Origin: Promineifilum sp.
GTDB taxonomy: Bacteria > Chloroflexota > Anaerolineae > Promineifilales > Promineifilaceae
Direction of reading: 5' to 3'
Assembly: GCA_020634335.1 (NCBI GenBank)
Contig: JACKBY010000001.1
Coordinates: 1-64,000 of the forward strand
DNA length: 64,000 nucleotides
The first letter of the stretch is position 1. The number at the start of each line of letters is the position of its first letter. The position numbers and the translations under genes were made by a program. The notes below the pieces were generated by a model. That model saw nothing but the letters and a program-made list of their open reading frames with translations. It was not told where the DNA came from and searched no databases. Below, piece by piece: positions 33,127-42,560 of the stretch.

Positions 33127-34107
33127 ATGCGCGCGCTTCGCTTTGAGAAGTTCGGCCCGCCGGCCGATGTTCTACACCTGGAAGACTTGCCTTTGCCCCA
33201 ACCGAGGTCTAACCAGGTTCGACTGCGACTGACCCACCGGCCGATTAATCCGTCCGACTTGCTGACCATCAGCGGGGAATATGGCCGGCTGCCGCGGCTG
33301 CCGGCCACGCCCGGTTTCGAGGCCGTGGGCCGGGTCGAGGCGCTGGGGGATGAGGTCACCGGTTGGAATACAGGGGCGCGGGTCGTGCCCCTGACTGGGG
33401 GCGGCACGTGGTGCGAATCCATCGTGGTGAACGCCGCGGCACTCGTCCCCGTGCCCGATAACGTGAGCGACCAGGCTGCGGCCCAACTGATCGCCAACCC
33501 GGTGACGGCCTGGGTGATGCTGGAAGAGGAACTGAATCTTGGGCCGGGCGACTGGGTGTTGCAGACGGCCGCAGGATCGACACTGGGACGGCTGGTCATC
33601 CAGCTGGCCCGGCTGCGCGGCTACCGGACGATCAACCTCGTGCGTCGCCGGGAACAGGTGGACGATCTGTTGGCCCTGGGCGCGGACGCGGTCTTCGCCA
33701 CCGCCGACGGCGATGTGGTGGCACGCATCAAACAGGTGACAGACGGACGCGGCGCATCGGGCGCACTGGACGCCGTCGGCGGCGAGATGGGGGGGCAGGC
33801 GCTGCGGGGGCTGCGCCCCGGCGGCACGATGCTCATCTATGGCATGTTGAGCGGCGAGCCGCTGCCGTTGCACAACGGTGAGATGCTGTTTCGGGGTCTG
33901 ACGGCGCGCGGCTTCTGGCTCACTCACTGGTTCCAGCAAACACCCCCGGCCCAGGTCGCCGCGACATTGGGAGCGCTGTCGCAACTGATGGCCGACGGCG
34001 AACTCGTGCCGCCAGTGGAAGCGGAATATGATTTGGCTGAGTTCCGGGCAGCCATGGCCCACGCCGAACGGCCGGGCCGGCAAGGGAAGGTCCTGCTGAC
34101 CGGATAG
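33127..34107 (+). CDS. MDR-family reductase (enoyl reductase/quinone oxidoreductase-like)
   Basis: Medium-chain dehydrogenase/reductase of 326 residues without zinc ligands. The order RPINPSDLLTISGEYG…LPATPGFEAVG, then QLIANPVTAWVML and a nucleotide fold QTAAGSTLGRLVIQLAR, resembles the 2-enoyl thioester (mitochondrial ETR1/MECR-like) reductase branch. NADPH-dependent reduction of an enoyl thioester is the favoured role; a general quinone reductase is the alternative. GGAG lies 7 bases before the ATG. It follows the peroxiredoxin by 66 bases. Confidence 0.82.
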   Translation: MRALRFEKFGPPADVLHLEDLPLPQPRSNQVRLRLTHRPINPSDLLTISGEYGRLPRLPATPGFEAVGRVEALGDEVTGWNTGARVVPLTGGGTWCESIVVNAAALVPVPDNVSDQAAAQLIANPVTAWVMLEEELNLGPGDWVLQTAAGSTLGRLVIQLARLRGYRTINLVRRREQVDDLLALGADAVFATADGDVVARIKQVTDGRGASGALDAVGGEMGGQALRGLRPGGTMLIYGMLSGEPLPLHNGEMLFRGLTARGFWLTHWFQQTPPAQVAATLGALSQLMADGELVPPVEAEYDLAEFRAAMAHAERPGRQGKVLLTG

Positions 34108-34255
34108 GGACGGTTTCAAACCTGCGCTCAAATCGCACCGTATGGGCAATCGGCCGCATTGCCTCACGCCATTGTCGAAATCGTCATGTCTCGTTCGTCA
34201 TATAGATGGAAAGGGAAACAAAATACTCATATCTTTTGACCAAGGAGAAAACAAC

Positions 34256-34606
34256 ATGCGTTACCTGATTCTGATCTATGTGGACCCGGCGACTTATGCC
34301 AGCGTGAGCGAGGCCGAACAACAGGCGGAGATGGCCGAATATTATGCCCTCGGCCCCACTTTTCGCGAGCGAGGCTGGGACGTTTCGGGCGAGGCGCTCC
34401 AGCCTGTTGATACGGCGACGACCGTGCGGCAGCGCGACGGCAAGTTTCTGGTCACCGATGGCCCTTTCGCCGAGACGAAAGAGCACCTCGGCGGATTCTA
34501 CCTGGTCGATTGCGCCAATCTGGACGAGGCTCTGGAGTTCGCGCGCAGCGTTCCCGACGTGCGGCGCGGCTCAATCGAAGTGCGGCCGGTGTTGGAATTT
34601 TCCTAG
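34256..34606 (+). CDS. YCII-related (DGPF domain) protein
   Basis: Small 116-residue alpha-beta protein. It starts MRYLILIYVDPATYA and contains VTDGPFAETKEHLGGFYLVD, the DGPF signature. The ATG at 34256 has AAGGAG 8 bases upstream. Proteins of this family are commonly encoded next to ECF42 sigma factors, and exactly that gene follows 82 bases later. Its biochemical role is not established. Confidence 0.9.
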   Translation: MRYLILIYVDPATYASVSEAEQQAEMAEYYALGPTFRERGWDVSGEALQPVDTATTVRQRDGKFLVTDGPFAETKEHLGGFYLVDCANLDEALEFARSVPDVRRGSIEVRPVLEFS

Positions 34607-34654
34607 TTGGGTCTGTGGGGGTGGACCGGGGCGTTGACCCGTTCCGGAGGCAGA

Positions 34655-34676
34655 GGGCGCACCCACGGGTGCGCCC
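34655..34676. repeat. Perfect GC palindrome between DGPF and sigma factor genes
   Basis: GGGCGCACCC and GGGTGCGCCC form a 10-bp inverted repeat separated by two bases. No T-run follows, so it is a REP-like element or operator rather than a standard terminator. Confidence 0.5.
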
Positions 34677-34688
34677 CTACTTCAGATA

Positions 34689-35939
34689 ATGGATGTAACC
34701 AACGTAGTTGACGACGTCGTTCGCCGCGAGCACGGCCGCGTGCTGTCCATCCTCATCGGCGTGCTTGGCGATTTCGACCTGGCCGAAGACGCTCTGCAAG
34801 AAACGTTGGTGACGGCTCTGGAGCGCTGGCCGCGCGACGGCATCCCGAATAACCCGGCGGCCTGGATGATCACTGTCGGTCGTCGCAAGGCCATCGACCG
34901 CCTGCGCCGCGAGAAAAACCTGGGCCGGAAGACCGCTCTATTGGCCGACCCCGTGGCGATATCCTTGGCTGAACCCGACATGACCGGCGAGACTGCCATC
35001 CCCGACGAGCGTCTCAAGCTTATCTTCACCTGTTGCCACCCGGCGCTGTCGCCGGAAGCGCGCGTGGCGCTGACGTTGAGGACACTGGGCGGGTTGACCA
35101 CGGCCGAGATCGCCCACGCTTTCCTCGTGCCTGTGCCGACGATGAACCAGCGCCTGACGCGGGCCAAGGCCAAGATTCGCGGCGCAGCCATTCCCTACGC
35201 TGTGCCGTCGGTGGAGGCCATCCCGGAGCGGCTGGACGCCGTGCTCAATGTTCTCTATCTCATCTTCAATGAGGGCTACGCGGCCAGTGCCGGGGATAAT
35301 CTCATCCGGCGCGAACTGTGCGCCGAGGCCATTCGATTGACCTTGCCGTTGGTGGCCTTGCTGGAGTCGCGTCCCGAGCTGGGGCCGCAACCCGAAGCGC
35401 TGGGCCTGGCGGCGTTAATGCTGCTGCATGATTCGCGCCGGCCGGCGCGCACGGATGCCGAGGGCGAGATTATCCTGCTGGAGGATCAGGATCGCGGGCT
35501 GTGGGATCGCGGGCAGATCGACGCCGGGGTGGGGTTGCTGGACCGGGCGATAGCGGCTCGCCTACCAGGCCCCTATCAAATTCAGGCGGCCATTGCCGCG
35601 CTGCATGCCCAGGCGCCGACTCCGGCCGAGACCGACTGGCCGCAAATTGCCCTGCTCTATGGGCGGCTGTGGCACTATACGCCATCACCGGTCGTAGAGT
35701 TGAATCGCGCCGTGGCGGTCGGCATGGCCCGCGGGCCATTGGCCGGATTGGCGCTGCTGCAAGAGCCGGAATTGGCCGCGGCGTTGGACGGCTATCATTG
35801 GTACCATGCCGCCGTGGCCGACTTCCTGCGCCGGGCGAGCTATCGCGGGTCGGCGCGCGCCGCCTACGTTCGCGCGCTGGCGCTGTGTGAGAATCGGGCC
35901 GAGCGGTCGCTCCTGGGGCGGCGCATCGCCGAGCTGTAG
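34689..35939 (+). CDS. ECF sigma factor, ECF42 type with C-terminal TPR-like domain
   Basis: Alternative sigma factor of 416 residues. Sigma region 2 (about 10-80, DLAEDALQETLVTALERWP…AWMITVGRRKAIDRLRRE) and region 4 (about 130-170, LRTLGGLTTAEIAHAFLVPVPTMNQRLTRAKAKI) are followed by a 240-residue helical domain with YLIFNEGYAAS and WPQIALLYGRLWHYTPSPVVELNRAVAV, the hallmark of the ECF42 group. Linkage to a DGPF gene is the known context of this group, and there is no anti-sigma gene. The target promoters are unknown. The stop codon lies inside a GTAGCG…CGCTAC inverted repeat. Confidence 0.92.
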   Translation: MDVTNVVDDVVRREHGRVLSILIGVLGDFDLAEDALQETLVTALERWPRDGIPNNPAAWMITVGRRKAIDRLRREKNLGRKTALLADPVAISLAEPDMTGETAIPDERLKLIFTCCHPALSPEARVALTLRTLGGLTTAEIAHAFLVPVPTMNQRLTRAKAKIRGAAIPYAVPSVEAIPERLDAVLNVLYLIFNEGYAASAGDNLIRRELCAEAIRLTLPLVALLESRPELGPQPEALGLAALMLLHDSRRPARTDAEGEIILLEDQDRGLWDRGQIDAGVGLLDRAIAARLPGPYQIQAAIAALHAQAPTPAETDWPQIALLYGRLWHYTPSPVVELNRAVAVGMARGPLAGLALLQEPELAAALDGYHWYHAAVADFLRRASYRGSARAAYVRALALCENRAERSLLGRRIAEL

Positions 35940-35976
35940 CGTGGGGGAGAAGGTTCAACCTGGGAGGTTGCGCTAC
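35936..35976. repeat. Inverted repeat overlapping the sigma factor stop codon
   Basis: GTAGCG (35936-35941) pairs with CGCTAC (35971-35976) and encloses CAACCTGGGAGGTTG, itself a stem-loop. The TAG of the sigma gene is part of the left arm. It may act as a terminator-like or mobile repeat. Confidence 0.45.
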
Positions 35977-36096
35977 AGGGTGATCCAGACGATTAGACAA
36001 GGGAACGATAGGTGCTATGGATTTGGCGCTCGCCGTCCCATATCTGTCCCATCTGCGTCATCTGTGGGTGTGTTTCTGTGCGCCTTGTCGCGTCTT

Positions 36097-39000
36097 CTAG
36101 GGAATGATGACATTTGCGGGCAGAAGCGCGCGGCCATCGGGCAACGGGCCGTCCGGGCCGGCCGCGTTCAGCCGCGGCAAGCCCTCGACCGGCCGGTAGA
36201 AACCCGTCGCCAGCTGATAGGTGCCGGGCGGCAGAGCCGACAGATCAAGCGCCACCCTATCGCTGACGACTTCTCCAGCGATCCATTGCCCCGTCGGGTA
36301 ACTGTTGCCGGCGGGGTGACCGTCGGCCTGGGCGATGGGCGCGCCGGATGCATCAATGAGGTGGACGAAGCGCGTGAAGTCGGCCAGGCCATCGTCTTCC
36401 GCGCGCCAGTAGAGCGTCACGATCACTGTCGCGGCCGATTGCTCAATCTCGTAGCCCAGCAGCCGGATGAACTCGCGCCCGCCCTCTCCGAACATGGTAT
36501 CGAGCGGGGCAATGTTGCCCGGCGGCGCGAAAACCGGCGCGACCGGCTGATAGGTTGGCCGGCCGTTTCCACCTACAAGTTCCCCCACACGGCGAAGCAA
36601 TAACTGCTCCCCCGTCGCGGCGTCATAGAGGATCATCACCAGCGGATAGGGCGGCGGGCCGGCGAGCGCGTCCGGCAATCGCAAGGCCAGCCAATCATTG
36701 ACCCATTCGGCCGTCGCCCAGCCGTCGGTTGGGTTGAATCCGTAGCCCGGCTGGCTATCCAGTTGGCTCAATACCGCGCCGTCGCCGTTCTGCGCCCGCC
36801 AGGAGACAAGATAACGCCCGCCTAGCGGTGGGGACGTCCACCAGGCAAAGCGGCCGTGGAGCGTCGCCGCGTCGTGAGCCGATGATTCCACAACCCGAAC
36901 ATCGATAGGGTTCTCCGAAGGCGCGATGTCGCCTGTTAGCGGCGGGCCACCGGTCGTCTTTATCCTTATCGGCCGCAGAAACAAGTCTCCCCGCGTGGTT
37001 CCCGACGGCATCATCGGCTGCGCGCCGTCGAGAAGGAGCCGCGGGACGTAGAGGCCGGTCGGGGCGTCGGGCGGAATGGGCAGCGTGAAGACGGCCGTTT
37101 CTCCGGTCATGGTGATGGTCTGCGAGACAAGTTCGGGTGGGCCAACCGCGCCTTCCCCTGTGGGCCGGGCGGCGGCCGGTGTCACCAGAGCCAGAGTGGC
37201 CTCCCGCACGCTGCCGGGCACGAGGCTGAGCGTAACGGTCAGCGTCTTCCCGGCCGCGATCTCGTCGGCGCTGTAGCCGTATTCATAGAGGCGCGCACCG
37301 TCGGTGAAGGCGATCCCGCCGGGGTTGTGGTTGAGATAGCCCATTTGGGCAAAATCCCACGTCAGATCGCCGCGCGGCAAATCGTCAGGGTCTCCGCGCC
37401 ACAGGAGAGCGAAGAGGAAGAGGCTCAGGACGACGAAGAGCAGGCAGCGGAAGAGGATTGGGAGGAGAGGGAAGCGCGGGGGCAGGGGGTTCCCGATGTC
37501 ATCACGCGCTCGGTTTGTCTGTCGTTCATCGCCGGTTGTTCGGCCTCCGCCGATCAGCATGATGGTTGTGGCTACGACTGCCGCCAGCGACAGGAGCTCG
37601 GCCGCCAGGCGCACCGGCGTGCGGTCGAGTTCCAGGGTGACTGCGTGCTTGCCTGCCGGGACAGCCAGCGCGATGTTGCCCGAAGAAGGCCAGGCGCGCA
37701 ACTTGGCCGGTTGGCCGTCAATGGTTGCCTTCCAGCCCGGCCAATACATCGTCGGGAACAGCGCCTCCGCGCCGCCTTCGCCCACATGGAGCAGCCACGT
37801 TTGATCGGTGGTTTTGCGTTCCACTTGTTCGGCCGTCAGGTGGCCTCTGAGCGCGATGACCCGGTCGCGTTCGCCGGTATTGAGCCAGGCGCTCGTCCAC
37901 GGCCGGGGCTGGGATGCCGGCGTCAGGTATTCGGCGCTGACCGTCGTGCCGATGTTGCCGGTGAACCACTCGTACTGGGCCAGCCGCTCGGCGGTTACGT
38001 CGTTGTCTGTCAGCATCAGGTGATCGACGTGCAGGCCCAGCAACCCGGCGGCCAGCAGGACGAAGCTGCCGCCGAAGGTCACGGCCGCGCGTGCCGCCTG
38101 ATTATCGGTGACCTTGATCAGCGCTCCGGTGAGCAGCGCCATGAAGAATGAGGCCACGGAGAGGAAGCGCCAGGGAAATTGAGTGAACGACAACAGGGGG
38201 AGATGATCCCACAACAGGCGTGAGAGCGGAGTGATCATCAGAACAGAGACAAACACTCCCGCCAACAGATACAAGAGTGTCATCACCGCTGGATCGCGAG
38301 CGGCCGCTCGCTGTCTGTAGGTGGTGATGAGGGCCAGCAGTCCTCCGATCGCCAACGCGACCTGCACCAGTCCCAGCCGGAATGCCACGCCCCCGTCCGG
38401 GTTGTAGTCGAAAAGAAGGGTGGCCTGTACCAGATCGACGCCGCGAAAATGATTGCTGTAGTGGAAATAACCCTCGGTCACCGGGCCAAGCTGTGCCTGG
38501 CCTTGTTCGGCCAGCGCAGGGACGAAGAACCAGGCCGCCAGGGCCAGCCCGAGGATCAGACCCCAGACGGCGGGCCATAGGGGCGAGGCGGGCCGGGGAG
38601 AAAGGGGGACAGGGGGCAGGGGGGATTGCTGTTCCCTTGAGTCCCCGTGCACGGGTGCTTCTGGTGTGGTCTGTGGTTTGTCATCTGTCGCCCCCATTGC
38701 CAAACGCACAACGATGTAGAGTAGCAAAAACGGCGAAAAGATCAGCGCCGAGATGTTGTGGCTGAGGACAAGCGCGGCGTAGGCCAGAGCGAACAGGGCC
38801 ACCGGCCGGGCGAGAGGGAATCGCGGGGCGGGTCGACCGCTCTCCCGCTCCCTGGCTTGCCTGCCGCCTGGCCTCCCCGCCAGCAGCCCATCGGCCGCCA
38901 ACAGCACCAACGGATAGAAGGCCATCGCCCAGAACTCGGCCAGCGAGTCGCCGCGGACGTAGACGTTGACCATGTGAAATGGGGCAGCGGTGTAGGCCAC

Positions 39001-39393
39001 GGCCGCCAGCAACCCGGCCCAGCGTGATGCCCACCAGCGCCGCCCCAGATAGAACATCCCCAGCCCGGCGACGAAAAACCCGGTCACTTGCGCCAGGTGG
39101 ATGGCCCGCACGAAGCTGAATCCGACAAAGCGAAAAACTGCGGCGACGTAGATCGAAAGTGGGGCGTAGAAGTTATAGAATGGATAGCCATAGCCGTAGT
39201 TGGCATCGGGCATCCAGCGAACGGGGAAATGGCCGCCGGCCAGCGCGGCCGTCAACTGATGCAGTCGTTGCAACAAGAAGGGGCTGTCGCCGCCGCCGCG
39301 TGTGTTCACCAGCCCCGGCTGCGAGATGGCCGGCCAGGCGGCGATGAGGGCGATGATGAGGACAGCGGCGATCCAGGGCCAGTCGCGCCCCAT
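36097..39393 (-). CDS. Large membrane protein, PTPS-related/GT-C-like
   Basis: About 1098 residues. The first 550 or so hold 11-13 membrane spans with an extracytoplasmic loop after TM1 (NTRGGGDSPFLLQRLHQL) and FYNFYAPLSIY, typical of the membrane family annotated as 6-pyruvoyl-tetrahydropterin-synthase-related, which looks like a GT-C glycosyltransferase. A further span near 690 is followed by two beta-sandwich-like segments ending in …LPDGRALLPANVIIP. The ATG at 39393 is used. A TTG at 39444 with AGGGGA upstream is an alternative, and longer versions would run into pgm. Last gene of the surface-glycan operon. Transfer of lipid-linked sugars is inferred. Confidence 0.75.
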   Translation of the reverse strand: MGRDWPWIAAVLIIALIAAWPAISQPGLVNTRGGGDSPFLLQRLHQLTAALAGGHFPVRWMPDANYGYGYPFYNFYAPLSIYVAAVFRFVGFSFVRAIHLAQVTGFFVAGLGMFYLGRRWWASRWAGLLAAVAYTAAPFHMVNVYVRGDSLAEFWAMAFYPLVLLAADGLLAGRPGGRQARERESGRPAPRFPLARPVALFALAYAALVLSHNISALIFSPFLLLYIVVRLAMGATDDKPQTTPEAPVHGDSREQQSPLPPVPLSPRPASPLWPAVWGLILGLALAAWFFVPALAEQGQAQLGPVTEGYFHYSNHFRGVDLVQATLLFDYNPDGGVAFRLGLVQVALAIGGLLALITTYRQRAAARDPAVMTLLYLLAGVFVSVLMITPLSRLLWDHLPLLSFTQFPWRFLSVASFFMALLTGALIKVTDNQAARAAVTFGGSFVLLAAGLLGLHVDHLMLTDNDVTAERLAQYEWFTGNIGTTVSAEYLTPASQPRPWTSAWLNTGERDRVIALRGHLTAEQVERKTTDQTWLLHVGEGGAEALFPTMYWPGWKATIDGQPAKLRAWPSSGNIALAVPAGKHAVTLELDRTPVRLAAELLSLAAVVATTIMLIGGGRTTGDERQTNRARDDIGNPLPPRFPLLPILFRCLLFVVLSLFLFALLWRGDPDDLPRGDLTWDFAQMGYLNHNPGGIAFTDGARLYEYGYSADEIAAGKTLTVTLSLVPGSVREATLALVTPAAARPTGEGAVGPPELVSQTITMTGETAVFTLPIPPDAPTGLYVPRLLLDGAQPMMPSGTTRGDLFLRPIRIKTTGGPPLTGDIAPSENPIDVRVVESSAHDAATLHGRFAWWTSPPLGGRYLVSWRAQNGDGAVLSQLDSQPGYGFNPTDGWATAEWVNDWLALRLPDALAGPPPYPLVMILYDAATGEQLLLRRVGELVGGNGRPTYQPVAPVFAPPGNIAPLDTMFGEGGREFIRLLGYEIEQSAATVIVTLYWRAEDDGLADFTRFVHLIDASGAPIAQADGHPAGNSYPTGQWIAGEVVSDRVALDLSALPPGTYQLATGFYRPVEGLPRLNAAGPDGPLPDGRALLPANVIIP

Positions 39394-39509
39394 CAGGCGG
39401 TTCAGGCCAGCAAAGAACCGCCTGATGTTGTTCGTAGTAGGCAATTTTGGTGCGTCCCCTGATATGGAACCCGTCCATCCACGGCGCTGAGAGGCCTGGC
39501 TACGAACCC

Positions 39510-41162
39510 TCAGACCCCCGCGGCGTCGAAGGCGTCGTCGATGATCGTCGCCGCTTCGGCCTGGATGCGCCGCAGGTGCTCCTGGCCTTTGAAGCTCTCG
39601 GCGTAGACCTTGTAGATGTCCTCCGTGCCGCTCGGCCGCGCGGCGAACCAACCGTTCGCGGCCACCACCTTCAGCCCGCCAATGGGTTCATTATTGGCCG
39701 GGGCGCGCGTCAGCTTGGCGAGAATCGGTTCGCCGGCCAGCGTATCGGCGCGCACCAGTTCGGGTGACAGCTCTTTCAGCACCGCCTTGCGCGCGGCCGT
39801 CACCGGCGCGTCGGTCCGCTCGTAGGCGGGGTCGCCGAACTGCTCCGTCAGCGCCCGGTAATGCTCGCCGGGGTCGCGGCCGGTGCGGGCCATGATCTCG
39901 ACCGCCAGCAGGTCCATGATGAAGCCGTCCTTGTCGGTCGTCCACACCGTCCCGTCGTGTCGCAGGAAGGACGCCCCGGCGCTTTCCTCGCCGCCGAAGC
40001 CATAGTCGCCGCTGAGCAGGCCGTCGACGAAAAATTTGAAGCCGACCGGCACTTCGGCCAGCCGCCGCCCCAGCGAGGCGGCCACGCGGTCGATCATCGA
40101 GCTGGAGACCAGCGTCTTGCCCACGGCCGCGCCGGCCCGCCAGTCGGGGCGATTCTGGAATAGATACCAGATGGCGACGGACAGGTAGTGATTGGGATTC
40201 ATCAGCCCGGCGCTGCGGGTGACGATGCCGTGCCGGTCGAAATCGGGGTCATTTCCGAAAGCGATGTCGAAGTCATCCTTGAGCCGGATGAGGCTCGCCA
40301 TGGCGTAGGGCGACGAGCAATCCATACGAATCTTGCCGTCGCGGTCGACGGTCATGAAGCTGAAAGTCGGGTCGGCACTGGGATTCACGACGTCGAGCTG
40401 GAGACCATAGCGCTCGGCGATTGGCTCCCAGAAGGCTACGCCTGCGCCGCCCATAGGATCGACGCCGATTTTCAGTCCGGCCGCGGCGACGGCATCCATG
40501 TCGATGACCGCGCCCAGATCGTCCACGTAGGGCCGGATGAAGTCGTGTTCCGCGGTCGTCGCGGCGGCCATGGCGCGAGCCAACGACAGCCGCCTGACGC
40601 CGCGCAGGCCGCCGGCCAACAGGTCATTGGCGCGATCCTGAATCCATTTGGTTGTGCCCGTGTCGGCCGGGCCGCCCTCCGGCGGATTGTATTTGAAGCC
40701 GCCGTCTTCAGGAGGATTATGAGAGGGGGTAATCACTACGCCATCAGCCAGACCGGCCGCTCTGCCACGGTTCCAGGTCAGGATGGCGTGGGAAATGACG
40801 GGCGTGGGGGTATAGCCGCGGTCGCGCTGGACGACAAGCTGCACGCCGTTGGCGGCGAAGACCTCGATGGCCGTCGTCAGCGCCGGTTCGGAGAGGGCGT
40901 GGGTGTCCATGCCGGCGTAGAGTGGGCCGGTGATCCCCTGTTGCGCGCGATACTCGCTGATCGCCTGGCAGACGGCAAGAATGTGATCCTCGTTGAAGCT
41001 GCCGTCGGCCGACGTGCCCCGGTGGCCCGACGTGCCGAAGGCGACGCGCTGCATGGGGGAGGCCGGGTCGGGGTGGTTGGTGTAGTACTCGGACACCAGG
41101 CGCGGGACATTGACCAGCATCTCTCGTGGCGCGGGTTTACCGGCAAGCTCGTGAAGGGGCAT
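39510..41162 (-). CDS. pgm: Phosphoglucomutase (alpha-D-glucose type)
   Basis: Interconverts glucose 1-phosphate and glucose 6-phosphate, feeding UDP-glucose and glycan synthesis. The 550 residues show all four loops: catalytic [11 protein letters not shown] with phospho-Ser147, metal-binding DPDFDRHG, sugar-binding GGEESAGAS and phosphate-binding [10 protein letters not shown]. Its length fits the bacterial Pgm group. It sits between two surface-protein genes and the large GT-C-like gene in one co-directional run, so it probably supplies sugar phosphate to this pathway. Confidence 0.95.
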   Translation of the reverse strand: MPLHELAGKPAPREMLVNVPRLVSEYYTNHPDPASPMQRVAFGTSGHRGTSADGSFNEDHILAVCQAISEYRAQQGITGPLYAGMDTHALSEPALTTAIEVFAANGVQLVVQRDRGYTPTPVISHAILTWNRGRAAGLADGVVITPSHNPPEDGGFKYNPPEGGPADTGTTKWIQDRANDLLAGGLRGVRRLSLARAMAAATTAEHDFIRPYVDDLGAVIDMDAVAAAGLKIGVDPMGGAGVAFWEPIAERYGLQLDVVNPSADPTFSFMTVDRDGKIRMDCSSPYAMASLIRLKDDFDIAFGNDPDFDRHGIVTRSAGLMNPNHYLSVAIWYLFQNRPDWRAGAAVGKTLVSSSMIDRVAASLGRRLAEVPVGFKFFVDGLLSGDYGFGGEESAGASFLRHDGTVWTTDKDGFIMDLLAVEIMARTGRDPGEHYRALTEQFGDPAYERTDAPVTAARKAVLKELSPELVRADTLAGEPILAKLTRAPANNEPIGGLKVVAANGWFAARPSGTEDIYKVYAESFKGQEHLRRIQAEAATIIDDAFDAAGV

Positions 41163-41209
41163 GGGATTTCTCCATTTTTCAAGCCAGGGTGGGTTCTACT
41201 GCTTTCTTT

Positions 41210-42520
41210 CTACCGCCGCAGGAGCATAAATAGCAGCACACCCAGCAGCACCACGCCGACCAGGATCGCGCCGACGCCCAGATACACCAACCAGCCGGGC
41301 GTGCCGCTCGTTGTTGGGTTGCCGCCGGTGCTCGTTGTGGTTGCTGTGGCCGCGGCGCCGGCGGCTTCGGTTCCCTCGGCGGGCACACCGGCTGCCGGCG
41401 TCGGGCGAATGCGGCTGCCAAACTCCAGGCCCACCGTCTGGCCTTCGCCCACGGTGACTGTCGCGTTCGCCTGGGTGGTCATCTCCAGCGCGGCCGGCAA
41501 GGTCTGCCCGACCTGGTAGGCGCCGGCCGGCAGGCCGCCGAAACAGATCGGTTCTTCCGTCCCCGTGGATACGGCCTGACCAATGATGTTGGCGCCCTGG
41601 GCCACGGTCAGGGTGATTCCGGCCACATAGCCTTCATCGGGGTCGTGGAGGCCGTTGCCGTTGGTGTCCAGAAAGGCGTTGACGCACACCGTGGCGCTAC
41701 CCGTCGGGGTGGCCGTGGCGGTCGGGGCGGCCTGGGTCAGGGTGGCGATGACCGTGGCCGCGGCCGATTCGGTCGGCACGGCGTCGGTGGGCGCGGGCTG
41801 CTGGGTCGCCGTGGGCGGGGCGGCCGTCGGCTGGGGGGCGGTGGTGGCTGTGGGCGGGGTTTGGGCCACGAGTTCGGCCGAGTCGAACCAGGTGTCCAGA
41901 TGGGCGCGACACTGATTGACGCCGGTAACGCCCCAGTCGGCGGCGGTGAATACGGTGATCTGATTGCCGGTGGCTGTGGCCTCCACGGTGAACGGCTGCC
42001 ATGTGTCGTGGGGCGACCCCGCGCCGCTCCACACCACGTCACTGTCGCTCCAGAGGCCGCTGCCATTGGGGTCGATGCCGGCGCGCATGTTGATCTGCAA
42101 GCCCGATTCCGACGGCGCGGGCACTTGCTCGTTGGAGCCGCGCCCCCGGCCGAAGAACGTGAAGCGGTAGACCGTGCCCGGCGTGGCCGGCACGGTCTGG
42201 AAAACACCGCCCGACCACGTGTCCCAACTGTTGCCCACGGCTTGGGAGCCGGAGCCGCTGTTGATGAAGGCCGGATTTACTTCGACGCTCCATTTCGGCT
42301 CGAAGTGATAGGCGACCAGGCATTCCTCATCCTGTCGGGCCGTCGTTCGATGCCATCGTTGCCAGCCTTGCGCCACGCCGTTGCTGCCCGGCGGCTCGAA
42401 GCCGGGGTTTTGCAACAAGTTCGCTCCCTGGGCTGCTGGGGCCGCCTGACTGCGGCCAGTCAGAAAGAGCGTCAGGCTGAGCAACAGGGTCAGGATGATG
42501 AAGAGAGATGTCTTTTTCAT
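41210..42520 (-). CDS. Surface protein: CBM-like domain, Thr/Pro stalk, SdrD-B-like domain, C-terminal anchor
   Basis: Exported 436-residue protein. A signal peptide (MKKTSLFIILTLLLSLTLFL) is followed by a beta-sandwich resembling carbohydrate-binding modules (NLLQNPGFEPPG…, about 30-215). Next come a Thr/Pro/Ala stalk (about 215-270), a Cna/SdrD-B-like domain with the Ca-loop-like DTNGNGLHDPDEG, another Thr-rich stretch, and a C-terminal membrane span ending in LLRR. The end resembles a membrane anchor without an LPxTG motif. The stalk would be a good glycosylation target for the transferases encoded beside it. Confidence 0.78.
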   Translation of the reverse strand: MKKTSLFIILTLLLSLTLFLTGRSQAAPAAQGANLLQNPGFEPPGSNGVAQGWQRWHRTTARQDEECLVAYHFEPKWSVEVNPAFINSGSGSQAVGNSWDTWSGGVFQTVPATPGTVYRFTFFGRGRGSNEQVPAPSESGLQINMRAGIDPNGSGLWSDSDVVWSGAGSPHDTWQPFTVEATATGNQITVFTAADWGVTGVNQCRAHLDTWFDSAELVAQTPPTATTAPQPTAAPPTATQQPAPTDAVPTESAAATVIATLTQAAPTATATPTGSATVCVNAFLDTNGNGLHDPDEGYVAGITLTVAQGANIIGQAVSTGTEEPICFGGLPAGAYQVGQTLPAALEMTTQANATVTVGEGQTVGLEFGSRIRPTPAAGVPAEGTEAAGAAATATTTSTGGNPTTSGTPGWLVYLGVGAILVGVVLLGVLLFMLLRR

Positions 42521-42560
42521 GATTATTGTTTGTTCTGATGGAATAGCCCGCGGTTGGCGG

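Noticed and set aside
39394..39651. N-terminal extension of the large GT-C-like protein into pgm
   Set aside because: The added 86 residues are Arg/Gly-rich and antisense-like, and the end of pgm in another frame has the [10 protein letters not shown] motif.
40188..41519. A 443-codon plus-strand frame opposite pgm
   Set aside because: Pgm has all catalytic loops on the minus strand; the plus frame runs across the pgm 5' end without any motif.
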